Source: Kitasatospora purpeofusca (GTDB lineage Bacteria; Actinomycetota; Actinomycetes; Streptomycetales; Streptomycetaceae). From it: DNA of 64,000 nt. The position numbers were made by a program, and so were the translations under genes. Below the pieces are notes generated by a model, which saw only the letters and a program-made list of their open reading frames with translations, was not told the DNA's origin and made no database searches. The stretch covers positions 500,698-564,697 of the forward strand of contig NZ_JODS01000003.1 of the NCBI RefSeq assembly GCF_000718025.1, in the 5' to 3' direction. Within the stretch, counting starts at the first letter, position 1, and each line of letters starts with the position of its first letter. Positions 8,368-15,779 of this stretch are shown piece after piece.

Positions 8368-8790
8368 GGGGAGAACCCTACGTTGCCGAATGCCGCACAC
8401 CGGGGCAGGTGTTCGCCTAGGCTTGTCACAAGCTTGCGACAGCTTCGCTGCGTCAGCATCGATCACTCTTGTGAGTGATGAGAATTGCCCGAATTATCTA
8501 CCTTCAGGGCGTTTTTGAGGCAGCTGATGGCGGCTGCACCCCTGTGTCCGGTAGCGCTGTGTAGTGGTCCGCGTGGCGAGAGTGGTGAACGCGGACCTGG
8601 CAATGCTTGCGACCTGCGATCACTCCAACGAGTGAGCTGATCGCCACCCATAGTCCAATCGGGTCATTCGAGATTGAGCCCGAAGGGGCTGTTGCAAGCT
8701 GTCGTTCTTCCGTAACGTCCTCAACTGGCAACGGTGAATATGCCGTTGCCGCCGTGGGGGAGCCTCGATTCGGGAGAGGACGGCGCCGGC
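8368..8790. promoter_or_regulatory. divergent regulatory region of PBP and wblA
   Basis: There is no gene in these 423 bases. They hold three inverted repeats: ATCACTC-TTGT-GAGTGAT at 8462-8479, ATCACTC-CAAC-GAGTGAG at 8619-8636, and GGCAACGG-N8-CCGTTGCC at 8727-8750. The first two share the TCACTC-N4-GAGTGA design. The region around 8470-8510 is clearly richer in A+T than its surroundings. The long gap fits the heavy developmental control known for wblA. Confidence 0.6.
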
Positions 8791-9114
8791 ATGGGCTGGG
8801 TAGACGACTGGAGTGCGCAGGCCGCCTGCCGCACGAGTGATCCGGACGAACTGTTCGTCCAGGGGGCGGCGCAGAATCGCGCCAAGGCGGTGTGCAGCGG
8901 GTGCCCGGTGCGCACGGAATGCCTGGCGGACGCCCTGGACAACCGGGTGGAGTTCGGGGTCTGGGGCGGGATGACCGAGCGCGAGCGCCGGGCGCTGCTG
9001 CGCCGTCGGCCGACCGTGATCTCGTGGCGGCGGCTGCTGGAGACAGCCCGCACCGAGTACGAGACCTCGCTGGCCACCGGCGTGATACTGACGGACTACG
9101 CCCAGGCGGGCTGA
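8791..9114 (+). CDS. wblA: WhiB-family Fe-S regulator WblA
   Basis: This 107-residue WhiB-like protein has four cysteines at 13, 35, 38 and 44 (C...CxxCxxxxxC) for a [4Fe-4S] cluster. The GVWGGM turn comes next, followed by the basic segment ERRALLRRR. The opening MGWVDDWSAQAACRT and the neighbours (class A PBP on one side, two ArsA-like ATPases on the other) identify it as WblA, a Streptomyces regulator that represses antibiotic production and promotes aerial development. I prefer ATG 8791. In-frame GTG 8734 and ATG 8740 lie within the loop of an inverted repeat, although they cannot be excluded. Confidence 0.93.
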   Translation: MGWVDDWSAQAACRTSDPDELFVQGAAQNRAKAVCSGCPVRTECLADALDNRVEFGVWGGMTERERRALLRRRPTVISWRRLLETARTEYETSLATGVILTDYAQAG

Positions 9115-9120
9115 GTCACC

Positions 9121-9165
9121 GCCGCACGGGCTTCGGCCGCACGGGCTTCGGCCGCACGGGCTTCG
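9121..9165. repeat. three tandem 15-bp repeats
   Basis: GCCGCACGGGCTTCG occurs three times head to tail without mismatch. It starts six bases after the wblA stop and is followed by a partial unit GCCGTGCGG that can pair back with the repeats. It lies between the convergent wblA and ArsA-like genes. No function is visible; it may slow transcription or be a slippage-prone tract. Confidence 0.85.
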
Positions 9166-9294
9166 GCCGTGCGGAGCACGGTCGGCGCGCACCAACCCGG
9201 GTCGGGGGGCTCGGGTCCGGAGGTCCGGGTCGACGGCCCGGACCGGTGCGACAACCCGGGCCGGTCCGAGAACCTGGACCGGCCCCGCCGAGTG

Positions 9295-10488
9295 TCAGTC
9301 CGCGGACCCGCTGAGCCGCTCCCCGATCGTCCGCAGTCCTTCCAGGTCGTGGACGTCCCCGGGCAGCGCGGCGACCTCGACGATCGGCACGTCCGGGTAC
9401 ACCGAGACGAAGCGGTCACGGGTCCGCCGCTCGCGCACCATCACCTGCATCCGCTCGGCGTGCAGCCGCAGCAGCCCGGCCGCCAGCAGCTCGGCGTCCG
9501 GCGAGACCTGCTCCGAACCGTTCTCCTCCAGCGCCTCGGCCGCGGCCAGCGCCCGTTCGGCGGTGAGCTGCGGGGCGCCGGTCCCGTGCACCCGGTTGAG
9601 CACCAGTCCGGCCAGCGGCATCCGGTCGGCGGCCAGCCGGTCCACGAAGTACGCCGCCTCGCGCAGTGCGTCCCGCTCCGGGGCGGCCACCACCAGGAAC
9701 GCCGTGCCCGGCGCCTGGAGCAGCTGGTAGGTGCGGTCCGCCCGCTCCCGGAAGCCGCCGAACATCGAGTCCGTCGCGCTGACGAAGGTCTGGACGTCTG
9801 TCAGCAGCTGGGCGCCGAAGATCTTCCCGAGGGTGCCGGTGAGCAGGCCCATCCCGGCGTTCAGGAACTTCATCGCGGACCGCCCGCCGACCTTGGCCGG
9901 GGCGGTCAGGATCCGGATCACCTTGCCGTCGAGGAAGGACCCGAGCCGGTTCGGCGCGTCCAGGAAGTCCAGCGCGGACCGGGACGGCGGTGTGTCGACG
10001 ACGATGAGGTCCCACTCCTCGGCCGCCCGCAGCTGGCCGAGCTTCTCCATCGCCATGTACTCCTGCGTGCCCGCGAAGCCGGCCGACAGGGACTGGTAGA
10101 AGGGGTTCTCCATGATCGCGCGGGCCCGCTCGGGGTCGGCGTGCGCCAGCACGACCTCGTCGAAGGTCCGCTTCATGTCGAGCATCATGGCCTGGAGCTC
10201 GCCGTCGCCGGTCACGCCCTTGACGATCCGAGGGGTGTTGTCGAGCTCGGTCAGCCCCATCGACTGCGCCAGCCGCCGGGCCGGGTCGATGGTCAGGACG
10301 ACGACCTTGCGGCCGCGCTCGGCGGCCCGCAGGCCGATCGCCGCCGCGGTGGTGGTCTTGCCGACGCCGCCGGACCCGCAGCACACGATGATCCGGGTCT
10401 TCGGGTTGTCGATCAGCTCGTCCACGGCGAGCCGGCTGCCGCCGGCGCCCGCGCCGCTCTGTCCGGTGGTGCCGGTCCGCCCGCTCAC
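9295..10488 (-). CDS. ArsA/Get3-like ATPase (downstream member of pair)
   Basis: The 397-residue protein is a SIMIBI P-loop ATPase with the deviant Walker A GSGGVGKTTTAAAIG, the ArsA signature VVVDTPPSRSALDFLDAP, and a DPARRLAQSMG switch-like segment. It begins GTG 10488 and overlaps the stop of the preceding ArsA-like gene in a GTGA junction, so the two are translationally coupled and may form a heterodimer. Related enzymes energise arsenite export or insert tail-anchored proteins. No arsenic genes are nearby and the pair sits next to wblA, so an arsenical role seems unlikely. The substrate is unknown. Confidence 0.88.
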   Translation of the reverse strand: MSGRTGTTGQSGAGAGGSRLAVDELIDNPKTRIIVCCGSGGVGKTTTAAAIGLRAAERGRKVVVLTIDPARRLAQSMGLTELDNTPRIVKGVTGDGELQAMMLDMKRTFDEVVLAHADPERARAIMENPFYQSLSAGFAGTQEYMAMEKLGQLRAAEEWDLIVVDTPPSRSALDFLDAPNRLGSFLDGKVIRILTAPAKVGGRSAMKFLNAGMGLLTGTLGKIFGAQLLTDVQTFVSATDSMFGGFRERADRTYQLLQAPGTAFLVVAAPERDALREAAYFVDRLAADRMPLAGLVLNRVHGTGAPQLTAERALAAAEALEENGSEQVSPDAELLAAGLLRLHAERMQVMVRERRTRDRFVSVYPDVPIVEVAALPGDVHDLEGLRTIGERLSGSAD

Positions 10489-11630
10489 GCTGCCCCCTGA
10501 CGCTTCAGTTCGCCCGCCAGCCGGTAGAGCGTGCCGAGGTCCACACCCTCACCCAGCAGTGGAAGTTCGTACGTCGGGAGCTTCAGGTGCTGCAGGTCGG
10601 CGCGCCGGGCGCGCTCCAGTTCCACCCGCTCGGCGTGCTCCCTGGCCTGTGCCAGCAGTGGATCGAGCAGCGGTTCGACCGCTGCCCGGACGGTCTCCGG
10701 CTTGCGCGAGCGGCCCCCGAGGCCCGCCTCGCCGAGGGCCAGCGCGACCTCCTCGCGGTGGTCGCCGTCGACCGCGGCCACCGCGGCCGCGTCCAGCAGC
10801 GGCGGCCGGACCATGTTGACCAGCACCCCGCCCACCGGCAGACCGGCCTCGCGCAGCTCGGCGATGCCGTCGACGGTCTCCTGGACCGGCATCTCCTCCA
10901 GCAGGGTGACCAGGTGCACGGCGGTCTCCGGCGACTTCAGCACCCGCATCACGGCCTGCGCCTGGCTGTGGATCGGCCCTATCCGGGCCAGCCCGGCCAC
11001 CTCGGAGTTGACGTTCAGGAACCGGGTGATCCGGCCGGTCGGCGGTGCGTCCATCACCACCGCGTCATAGGTCCGCCGTCCGTCCGGGCCCTTGCGGCGG
11101 GCGGCCTCGCAGGCCTTGCCGGTCAGCAGCACGTCCCGGACGCCGGGGGCGATGGTGGTCGCGAAGTCGACGAACCCGACCTTCTGCAGCGCCTTCCCGG
11201 CCCGGCCGAGCTTGTAGAACATGTCGAGGTACTCGAGCAGGGCCTGCTCGGTGTCGATGGCGAGCGCGTGCAGCTCACCGCTCACCGAGCCGCCCGGCGT
11301 GCCACTTGCCGAGCCGCCCGCCGAGCCGCTCGCCGGCAGGCCCAGCTGGGCCGGGGTGACCGTGGCGATCCGGCGCTCCTCGTAGGGGAGTGCCGCTATG
11401 CCGAACAGCTCCGCGATGCCCTGACGGCCCTCCACCTCGATCAGCAGGGTCCGGCGTCCCTCCGCGGCGAGCGCCAGTGCCAGCGCCGCGGCCACGGTGG
11501 TCTTCCCGGTCCCGCCCTTGCCGCTGACCACGTGCAGCCGTACGCCCTCCCAGTCGGGATCGCGCCGGGCCGCCTGGCCGGGGGTGCGTGCCACGCTCCG
11601 TCTCCGTCCGTCTCCGAGGGCCGGCACCAC
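10485..11630 (-). CDS. ArsA/Get3-like ATPase (upstream member of pair)
   Basis: This 381-residue P-loop ATPase has Walker A SGKGGTGKTTVAAALA near residue 35 and a VVMDAPPTGRITRFLNV switch segment. A Gly/Ser-rich insert (~103-119, PASGSAGG then GTPGGSVSG) interrupts the domain and looks like a flexible loop or repeat expansion. Start GTG 11630 has GGGAGGG eight bases upstream. It is first in a two-gene operon with the next ArsA-like gene. It is divergent from the DUF4177 gene, with a 164-base gap. As with its partner, the family is clear and the client is not. Confidence 0.88.
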   Translation of the reverse strand: MVPALGDGRRRSVARTPGQAARRDPDWEGVRLHVVSGKGGTGKTTVAAALALALAAEGRRTLLIEVEGRQGIAELFGIAALPYEERRIATVTPAQLGLPASGSAGGSASGTPGGSVSGELHALAIDTEQALLEYLDMFYKLGRAGKALQKVGFVDFATTIAPGVRDVLLTGKACEAARRKGPDGRRTYDAVVMDAPPTGRITRFLNVNSEVAGLARIGPIHSQAQAVMRVLKSPETAVHLVTLLEEMPVQETVDGIAELREAGLPVGGVLVNMVRPPLLDAAAVAAVDGDHREEVALALGEAGLGGRSRKPETVRAAVEPLLDPLLAQAREHAERVELERARRADLQHLKLPTYELPLLGEGVDLGTLYRLAGELKRQGAA

Positions 11631-11794
11631 GCAGGTGCCCTCCCGCGAGGGTAACCAGGGACCGCACCGGATGCCGGGACTACCCGGGGCGCCGGACCCG
11701 AATCATGCCCGCTTTGTGGGCCACCTCACACGCAGGAGCGCGCCCGGACGCGGACCGGGGCCGATCGCCGGGACGGAACGTCTAGAGTCTGGCC

Positions 11795-11953
11795 ATGACC
11801 AAGTGGGAATACATGACGGCACCTCTGCTGGTGCACGCCACCAAGCAGATCCTGGACAACTTCGGCCACGACGGCTGGGAGCTGGTCCAGGTCGTACCGG
11901 GTCCGAACCCGGAGCAGCTGGTGGCCTACTTCAAGCGGGAGAAGCAGGCATGA
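11795..11953 (+). CDS. DUF4177-type small protein
   Basis: This 52-residue protein begins MTKWEYMTAPLLVHATKQIL and contains NFGHDGWELVQVV, the typical core of DUF4177 proteins. It ends in a basic segment (FKREKQA). Its stop overlaps the start of the RidA gene (ATGA), so the two are coupled. I know of no biochemical role for this family. It is shorter than common ORF cut-offs and easy to miss. Confidence 0.85.
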   Translation: MTKWEYMTAPLLVHATKQILDNFGHDGWELVQVVPGPNPEQLVAYFKREKQA

Positions 11954-12420
11954 GCAAGGTCGAGGAGAAGCTGGCCGAGCTGGGTCTGACCCTGCCGCCG
12001 GTGGCCGCCCCGGTCGCCGCCTACGTGCCCGCGCTGCGTACCGGTGACTTCGTCTTCACCTCCGGCCAGCTGCCGATGGTGGCGGGCAAGCTCCCGAGCA
12101 CCGGCAAGGTCGGCGCCGAGGTCACCCCGGAGGAGGCCAAGGAGCTCGCGCAGATCTGCGCGCTGAACGCCCTGGCCGCGGTCAAGTCGGTGATCGGTGA
12201 CCTCGACCTGGTCGAGCAGGTCGTCAAGGTCGTCGGCTTCGTCGCCTCCGCCCCCGACTTCACCGGCCAGCCCGGCGTGATCAACGGCACGAGCGAGCTG
12301 CTCGGCAAGGTGCTCGGCGACGCGGGCGTGCACGCCCGCAGCGCGGTGGGCGTCACCGTGCTGCCGCTGGACGCCCCGGTCGAGGTCGAGATCCAGGTCC
12401 GCGTCCGCGCCGGAGCCTGA
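11950..12420 (+). CDS. RidA/YjgF-family protein
   Basis: The 156-residue protein has the chorismate-mutase-like fold signatures of the RidA family: DFVFTSGQLPMVAGKLPSTG, then EEAKELAQICALNALAAVKS, and a conserved C-terminal ARSAVGVTVLPLDAPVEVE in which the Arg may match the imine-binding residue. RidA enzymes hydrolyse reactive enamine/imine products of PLP enzymes. This is the longer actinobacterial subtype, so the substrate may differ. The ATG overlaps the stop of the DUF4177 gene. No terminator is obvious before the NUDIX gene. Confidence 0.88.
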   Translation: MSKVEEKLAELGLTLPPVAAPVAAYVPALRTGDFVFTSGQLPMVAGKLPSTGKVGAEVTPEEAKELAQICALNALAAVKSVIGDLDLVEQVVKVVGFVASAPDFTGQPGVINGTSELLGKVLGDAGVHARSAVGVTVLPLDAPVEVEIQVRVRAGA

Positions 12421-12452
12421 CCGACCGACCGCACCCGCGGCCGGACACCCCC

Positions 12453-12566
12453 GACGCGCTCGACACCCTCAACACGCTCTGCACCCTCGAGCGCGCCGGA
12501 CACCCTCACGTCGGAGACCCTCGCGCCGGAGACCCTCGACGCGACGGACACCCTCGACGCCCCGAC
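12453..12566. repeat. degenerate GACACCCTC-type repeats
   Basis: In the gap between the RidA and NUDIX genes the motif GA(C/G)ACCCTC recurs every 15-20 bases (GACACCCTC, GGACACCCTC, GGAGACCCTC twice, GGACACCCTC). The units are irregular. No gene is visible in 12421-12694 beyond this tract and GC-rich inverted repeats. Confidence 0.5.
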
Positions 12567-12694
12567 CGCCCCGGACCCGCACGGAGTCCGGGGCGGACGT
12601 GTGTCCGGGCGAGGACGCCCCGGCCCGCGAAGGGACGGTCCGCACAACGGATCACCCCTGTCCAAGCCCGCCCCCGGGCGCTTAGCATCCGGGC

Positions 12695-13573
12695 ATGGAC
12701 CAGCGAGCAACGACGCTCCCGATGCCCCCCGGCTGGCCCGCCCGGATCAGGGCGGCCGAGGCCGGGGAGCTGACCCCGCCCGTGCCCAGGCAGTCCGCCA
12801 CCGTGGTGCTGCTCCGGGACACCGGGACGGACGCCGGCCCGGAGGCGTACCTGCTGCGGCGGCGCACGTCGATGGCCTTCGCCGCCGGGATGTACGCCTA
12901 CCCGGGCGGCGGGGTCGACCCGCGGGACGCGGAGGCCGAGCTCGGCTGGGCCGGTCCCGGCCCGCAGGAGTGGGCCGAACGGCTCGGCGTGGACGCCCGG
13001 ACCGCGCAGGCCGTGGTCTGCGCCGCCGTCCGCGAGACCTTCGAGGAGGCCGGCGTCCTGCTGGCCGGTCCGGACGCCGACAGCGTCGCCGAGCCCCGGG
13101 ACTGGACCGCCGAGCGTGCCGCCCTGGAGGCCCACGAGCTCTCCTTCGCCGACTTCCTGCGCGACCACGGGCTGCTGCTCCGCAGCGACCTGCTGGCCGG
13201 CTGGGCCCGGTGGATCACCCCGGCCTTCGAGGAGCGCCGGTACGACACCTGGTTCTTCGTCGCCGCCCTGCCGACCGGGCAGCGTGCCGCCCGCGAGGTC
13301 GGCGAGGCGGACCGGGTCGCCTGGCTCACCCCGGCCGAGGCCGTCCGGGGCTACGAGGACGGCCGGTTCGGGATGCTGCCGCCGACCGTCACCGTGCTGC
13401 GCGAGCTGACGCCGGTGCGCAGCGCGGCCGAGGCGCTGGGCGCGGCGGCGGACCGTTCGCTGGAGCCGGTGCTCGGCCGGGCCGAGGTGCGCGGGGAGCG
13501 ACTGACCGTCCGCTGGCCGGGGTACGACGAACTGACGATCGACGGTACGTTCCCCGAGGAACGCGTCGGCTGA
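12695..13573 (+). CDS. NUDIX hydrolase
   Basis: The 292-residue protein has a Nudix box beginning at YAYPGGGVDPRD and completed by RETFEEAGVLLAG after an insertion (EWAERLGVDARTAQAVVCAAV). A C-terminal region (WFFVAALP, DRVAWLTPAEAV) follows the pattern of long actinobacterial NUDIX proteins related to NUDT19 and CoA diphosphatases. The probable reaction is cleavage of a nucleoside diphosphate linked to another moiety. ATG 12695 has no strong Shine-Dalgarno sequence. It lies upstream of a small ORF and an MBL-fold gene on the same strand. Confidence 0.85.
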   Translation: MDQRATTLPMPPGWPARIRAAEAGELTPPVPRQSATVVLLRDTGTDAGPEAYLLRRRTSMAFAAGMYAYPGGGVDPRDAEAELGWAGPGPQEWAERLGVDARTAQAVVCAAVRETFEEAGVLLAGPDADSVAEPRDWTAERAALEAHELSFADFLRDHGLLLRSDLLAGWARWITPAFEERRYDTWFFVAALPTGQRAAREVGEADRVAWLTPAEAVRGYEDGRFGMLPPTVTVLRELTPVRSAAEALGAAADRSLEPVLGRAEVRGERLTVRWPGYDELTIDGTFPEERVG

Positions 13574-13687
13574 CCGCGCCCCACCCGTTCCTGCACCGCC
13601 CGTTCCTGCACTGCCCGTCCCTGCACCGCCCTTGCAGTACCCCCGCTCCACCCCCGAGTGATCCGTACGAGAAAGGACCGACGCCCG

Positions 13688-13858
13688 ATGACCCACAACG
13701 ATGTGGCTCGCCGGACGGCACCCGAGATGCCCGCCCGCCGCCTGATCCCGCGCCGCCCGGCCTGCGACTCCGTCAGCTTCACCGAGGTGGCGCAGCGCGC
13801 CCTCACCCGGGCGCTGCCGCTCCGGGCGCTGCACCGCGTCACCGAGGACCGCAGGTGA
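13688..13858 (+). CDS. small basic protein coupled to the MBL-fold gene
   Basis: A 56-residue frame begins MTHNDVARRTAPEMPARRLI and ends ALPLRALHRVTEDRR. GAAAGGA precedes the ATG at about 12 bases, and the stop overlaps the next gene start as GTGA. Third codon positions are G/C-rich, as in real genes here. I recognise no family. It could be a leader ORF that couples translation of the downstream gene, or a genuine basic small protein. Confidence 0.45.
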   Translation: MTHNDVARRTAPEMPARRLIPRRPACDSVSFTEVAQRALTRALPLRALHRVTEDRR

Positions 13859-14682
13859 GCGGACTGCTGCCGGGTGACCCCGCCGCCGGGATCGGCGGCG
13901 AGGCCACCCCCCGTGCGCTCTGCGTGCTGGCGCCGAACCCGTCGCCGATGACGCTGGACGGCACCAACACCTGGCTGCTCTCCGAGCCGGGCTCGGACCT
14001 CGCGGTGGTGATCGACCCGGGCCCGCTGCACGAGGGCCATCTGCGCCGGGTGATCGAGACCGCCGAGCAGCAGGGCAAGCGGGTGGCGCTCACCCTGCTC
14101 ACCCACGGGCACGCCGACCACTCCGAGGGAGCGGCCCGGTTCGCCGAACTGACCGGCAGCGAGGTCCGCGCACTGGACCCGGCGCACCGGCTCGGTTCGG
14201 AGGGGCTCACGGACGGCCAGCGCCTGGACGTCGGCGGCCTCGACCTGCGGGTGATCGGCACCCCCGGCCACACCTCGGACTCGCTCACCTTCCACCTGCC
14301 CGCGGACGGCGCGATCCTGACCGGCGACACCGTCCTCGGGCGGGGCACCACGATGGTCGCCCACCCGGACGGCAGGCTCGGCGACTACCTGGACTCGCTG
14401 CGGCACCTGCACGGCATGGCCGCCGAGCACGGCGTCCGGACGGTGCTGCCGGGGCACGGGCCGGTGCTCGCGGACGCGCTCGGCGCGGTGGACTACTACC
14501 TGGCCCACCGGGCCGGCCGGCTGGCCCAGGTCGAGACTGCGGTCGAGGCCGGCTGCCGGACGGCGGCCGAGGTGGTGGCGCGGGTGTACGCGGACGTGGA
14601 CCGCGCGCTGTGGCCGGCGGCCGAGCTGTCGGTCCTCGCGCAGCTCCAGTACCTCAGGGACCACGGGCTAATCCCGGACTGA
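13855..14682 (+). CDS. MBL-fold metallo-hydrolase (LACTB2-like)
   Basis: This 275-residue metallo-beta-lactamase-fold protein carries THGHADHSEG (HxHxDH), TPGHTSDS, TGDTVLG and the late His of LPGHGP, all ligands for two zinc ions. A helical C-terminal domain (AAEVVARVYAD, WPAAELSVLAQLQYL) matches LACTB2/endoribonuclease-type relatives. The likely role is hydrolysis of RNA or of a thioester/nucleotide substrate. Start GTG 13855 overlaps the stop of the small ORF. The stop codon lies inside a 9-bp tandem repeat tract. Confidence 0.9.
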   Translation: MSGLLPGDPAAGIGGEATPRALCVLAPNPSPMTLDGTNTWLLSEPGSDLAVVIDPGPLHEGHLRRVIETAEQQGKRVALTLLTHGHADHSEGAARFAELTGSEVRALDPAHRLGSEGLTDGQRLDVGGLDLRVIGTPGHTSDSLTFHLPADGAILTGDTVLGRGTTMVAHPDGRLGDYLDSLRHLHGMAAEHGVRTVLPGHGPVLADALGAVDYYLAHRAGRLAQVETAVEAGCRTAAEVVARVYADVDRALWPAAELSVLAQLQYLRDHGLIPD

Positions 14683-14729
14683 CCGGACTGACCGGACTGA
14701 CCGGACTGACGGGACTGACGGGACTGACC
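14676..14729. repeat. six tandem 9-bp repeats over a stop codon
   Basis: GGACTGACC occurs six times in a row, two units reading GGACTGACG. The first unit contains the stop of the MBL-fold gene. Because the unit is a multiple of three, copy-number changes keep the frame and leave the stop in the first unit. Confidence 0.9.
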
Positions 14730-14769
14730 GGGCGCCGCCTGCTGCCCGCCGGACGCGCGAAGGACCGGC

Positions 14770-14805
14770 GAAGGGCCCGTACGCCGGAGCGTACGGGCCC
14801 TTCGC
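14770..14805. terminator. bidirectional hairpin terminator
   Basis: A 16-bp perfect stem (CGAAGGGCCCGTACGC) closes on the loop CGGA between the convergent MBL-fold (+) and crp (-) genes. It has no long T run, as is usual for streptomycete terminators. Confidence 0.85.
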
Positions 14806-14827
14806 ACAGGTGCTCGGGGAGCGCGGA

Positions 14828-15502
14828 CTACCGCGAGCGGCGGGAGAGCCGCTCGACGTCCATCAGCACGACCGCCCGGGCCTCCAGCTTCAGCCAGCCG
14901 CGGCCGGCGAAGTCGGCGAGCGCCTTGTTGACCGTCTCGCGGGAGGCGCCGACCAGCTGGGCCAGCTCCTCCTGGGTGAGGTCGTGGGCGACGTGGATGC
15001 CCTCGTCGGACTGCACGCCGAAGCGGCGGGAGAGGTCCAGCAGGGCCTTGGCGACGCGCCCGGGCACGTCGGAGAAGACCAGGTCGGACATCACGTCGTT
15101 GGTGCGGCGCAGGCGGCGGGCGATGGCGCGCAGCAGTGCGATCGAGACCTCGGGGCGCGCGTGCAGCCAGGGCTGGAGGTCGCCGTGGCCGAGGCCCAGC
15201 AGCTTGACCTCGGTCAGCGCGCTCGCGGTGGCGGTGCGCGGGCCCGGGTCGAACAGCGACAGCTCGCCGATCATCTCGCTGGGGCCGAGGACGGCGAGCA
15301 TGTTCTCGCGGCCGTCCGGCGAGGCCCGGTGCAGCTTGACCTTGCCCTCGGCGACGACGTACAGCCGGTCGCCGGGGTCGCCCTCGTGGAACAGCGACTC
15401 GCCGCGGGCGAGCGTCACCTCGGTCATGGAAGCGCGCAGCTCGCCGGCCTGTTCGTCGTCGAGTGCCGCGAAGAGTGCGGCGCGCCGCAGAACGTCGTCC
15501 AC
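14828..15502 (-). CDS. crp: Crp-family cyclic-nucleotide-binding regulator
   Basis: The 224-residue protein has an N-terminal cNMP-binding beta-roll (LFHEGDPGDRLYVVAEGKVK, then MIGELSLFDPGPRTATA) and a C-terminal winged HTH (DLTQEELAQLVGASRETVNK). Start GTG 15502 (VDDVLRRAALF) has a perfect AAGGAGG seven bases upstream, and the resulting length matches the Streptomyces Crp I recall, a regulator of germination and antibiotic production. The longer frame to 15547 is not supported. It stands alone, with a strong terminator downstream. Confidence 0.93.
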   Translation of the reverse strand: MDDVLRRAALFAALDDEQAGELRASMTEVTLARGESLFHEGDPGDRLYVVAEGKVKLHRASPDGRENMLAVLGPSEMIGELSLFDPGPRTATASALTEVKLLGLGHGDLQPWLHARPEVSIALLRAIARRLRRTNDVMSDLVFSDVPGRVAKALLDLSRRFGVQSDEGIHVAHDLTQEELAQLVGASRETVNKALADFAGRGWLKLEARAVVLMDVERLSRRSR

Positions 15503-15779
15503 GTGCTTCCTCCTTCTCGGCCGGCCGGCCGTCAAGCCCTCCGGCACAAGTTCGTACAGTGCTCTGCATCACCAAGCATGGCGCATGTCGCTCCGATCAT
15601 ATGAGGAGGGGGTGTGCCGAGGTGTGCTGCGCGGGGCCATTCGTACCGCCGGAACCGCTCCGGACCCGGGCTCCGAGCGGCTCGGGGACGGGCTGGGGGA
15701 GCGGTTCGGGACCAGCTCGGCACCGGCTCGGAGACCGGTTCACGACCGGCCCGGGAGCCGTCCGGCGGTCGCCGCGGGT

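Noticed and set aside
8462..8479. Canonical BldD operator upstream of wblA
   Set aside because: The half-sites look BldD-like, but the four-base spacer differs from the one-base spacing of the known consensus.
8734..8790. Longer WblA starting at GTG 8734 or ATG 8740
   Set aside because: These codons lie in the loop of a palindrome, and the remembered WblA start is MGW. It is kept only as an alternative.
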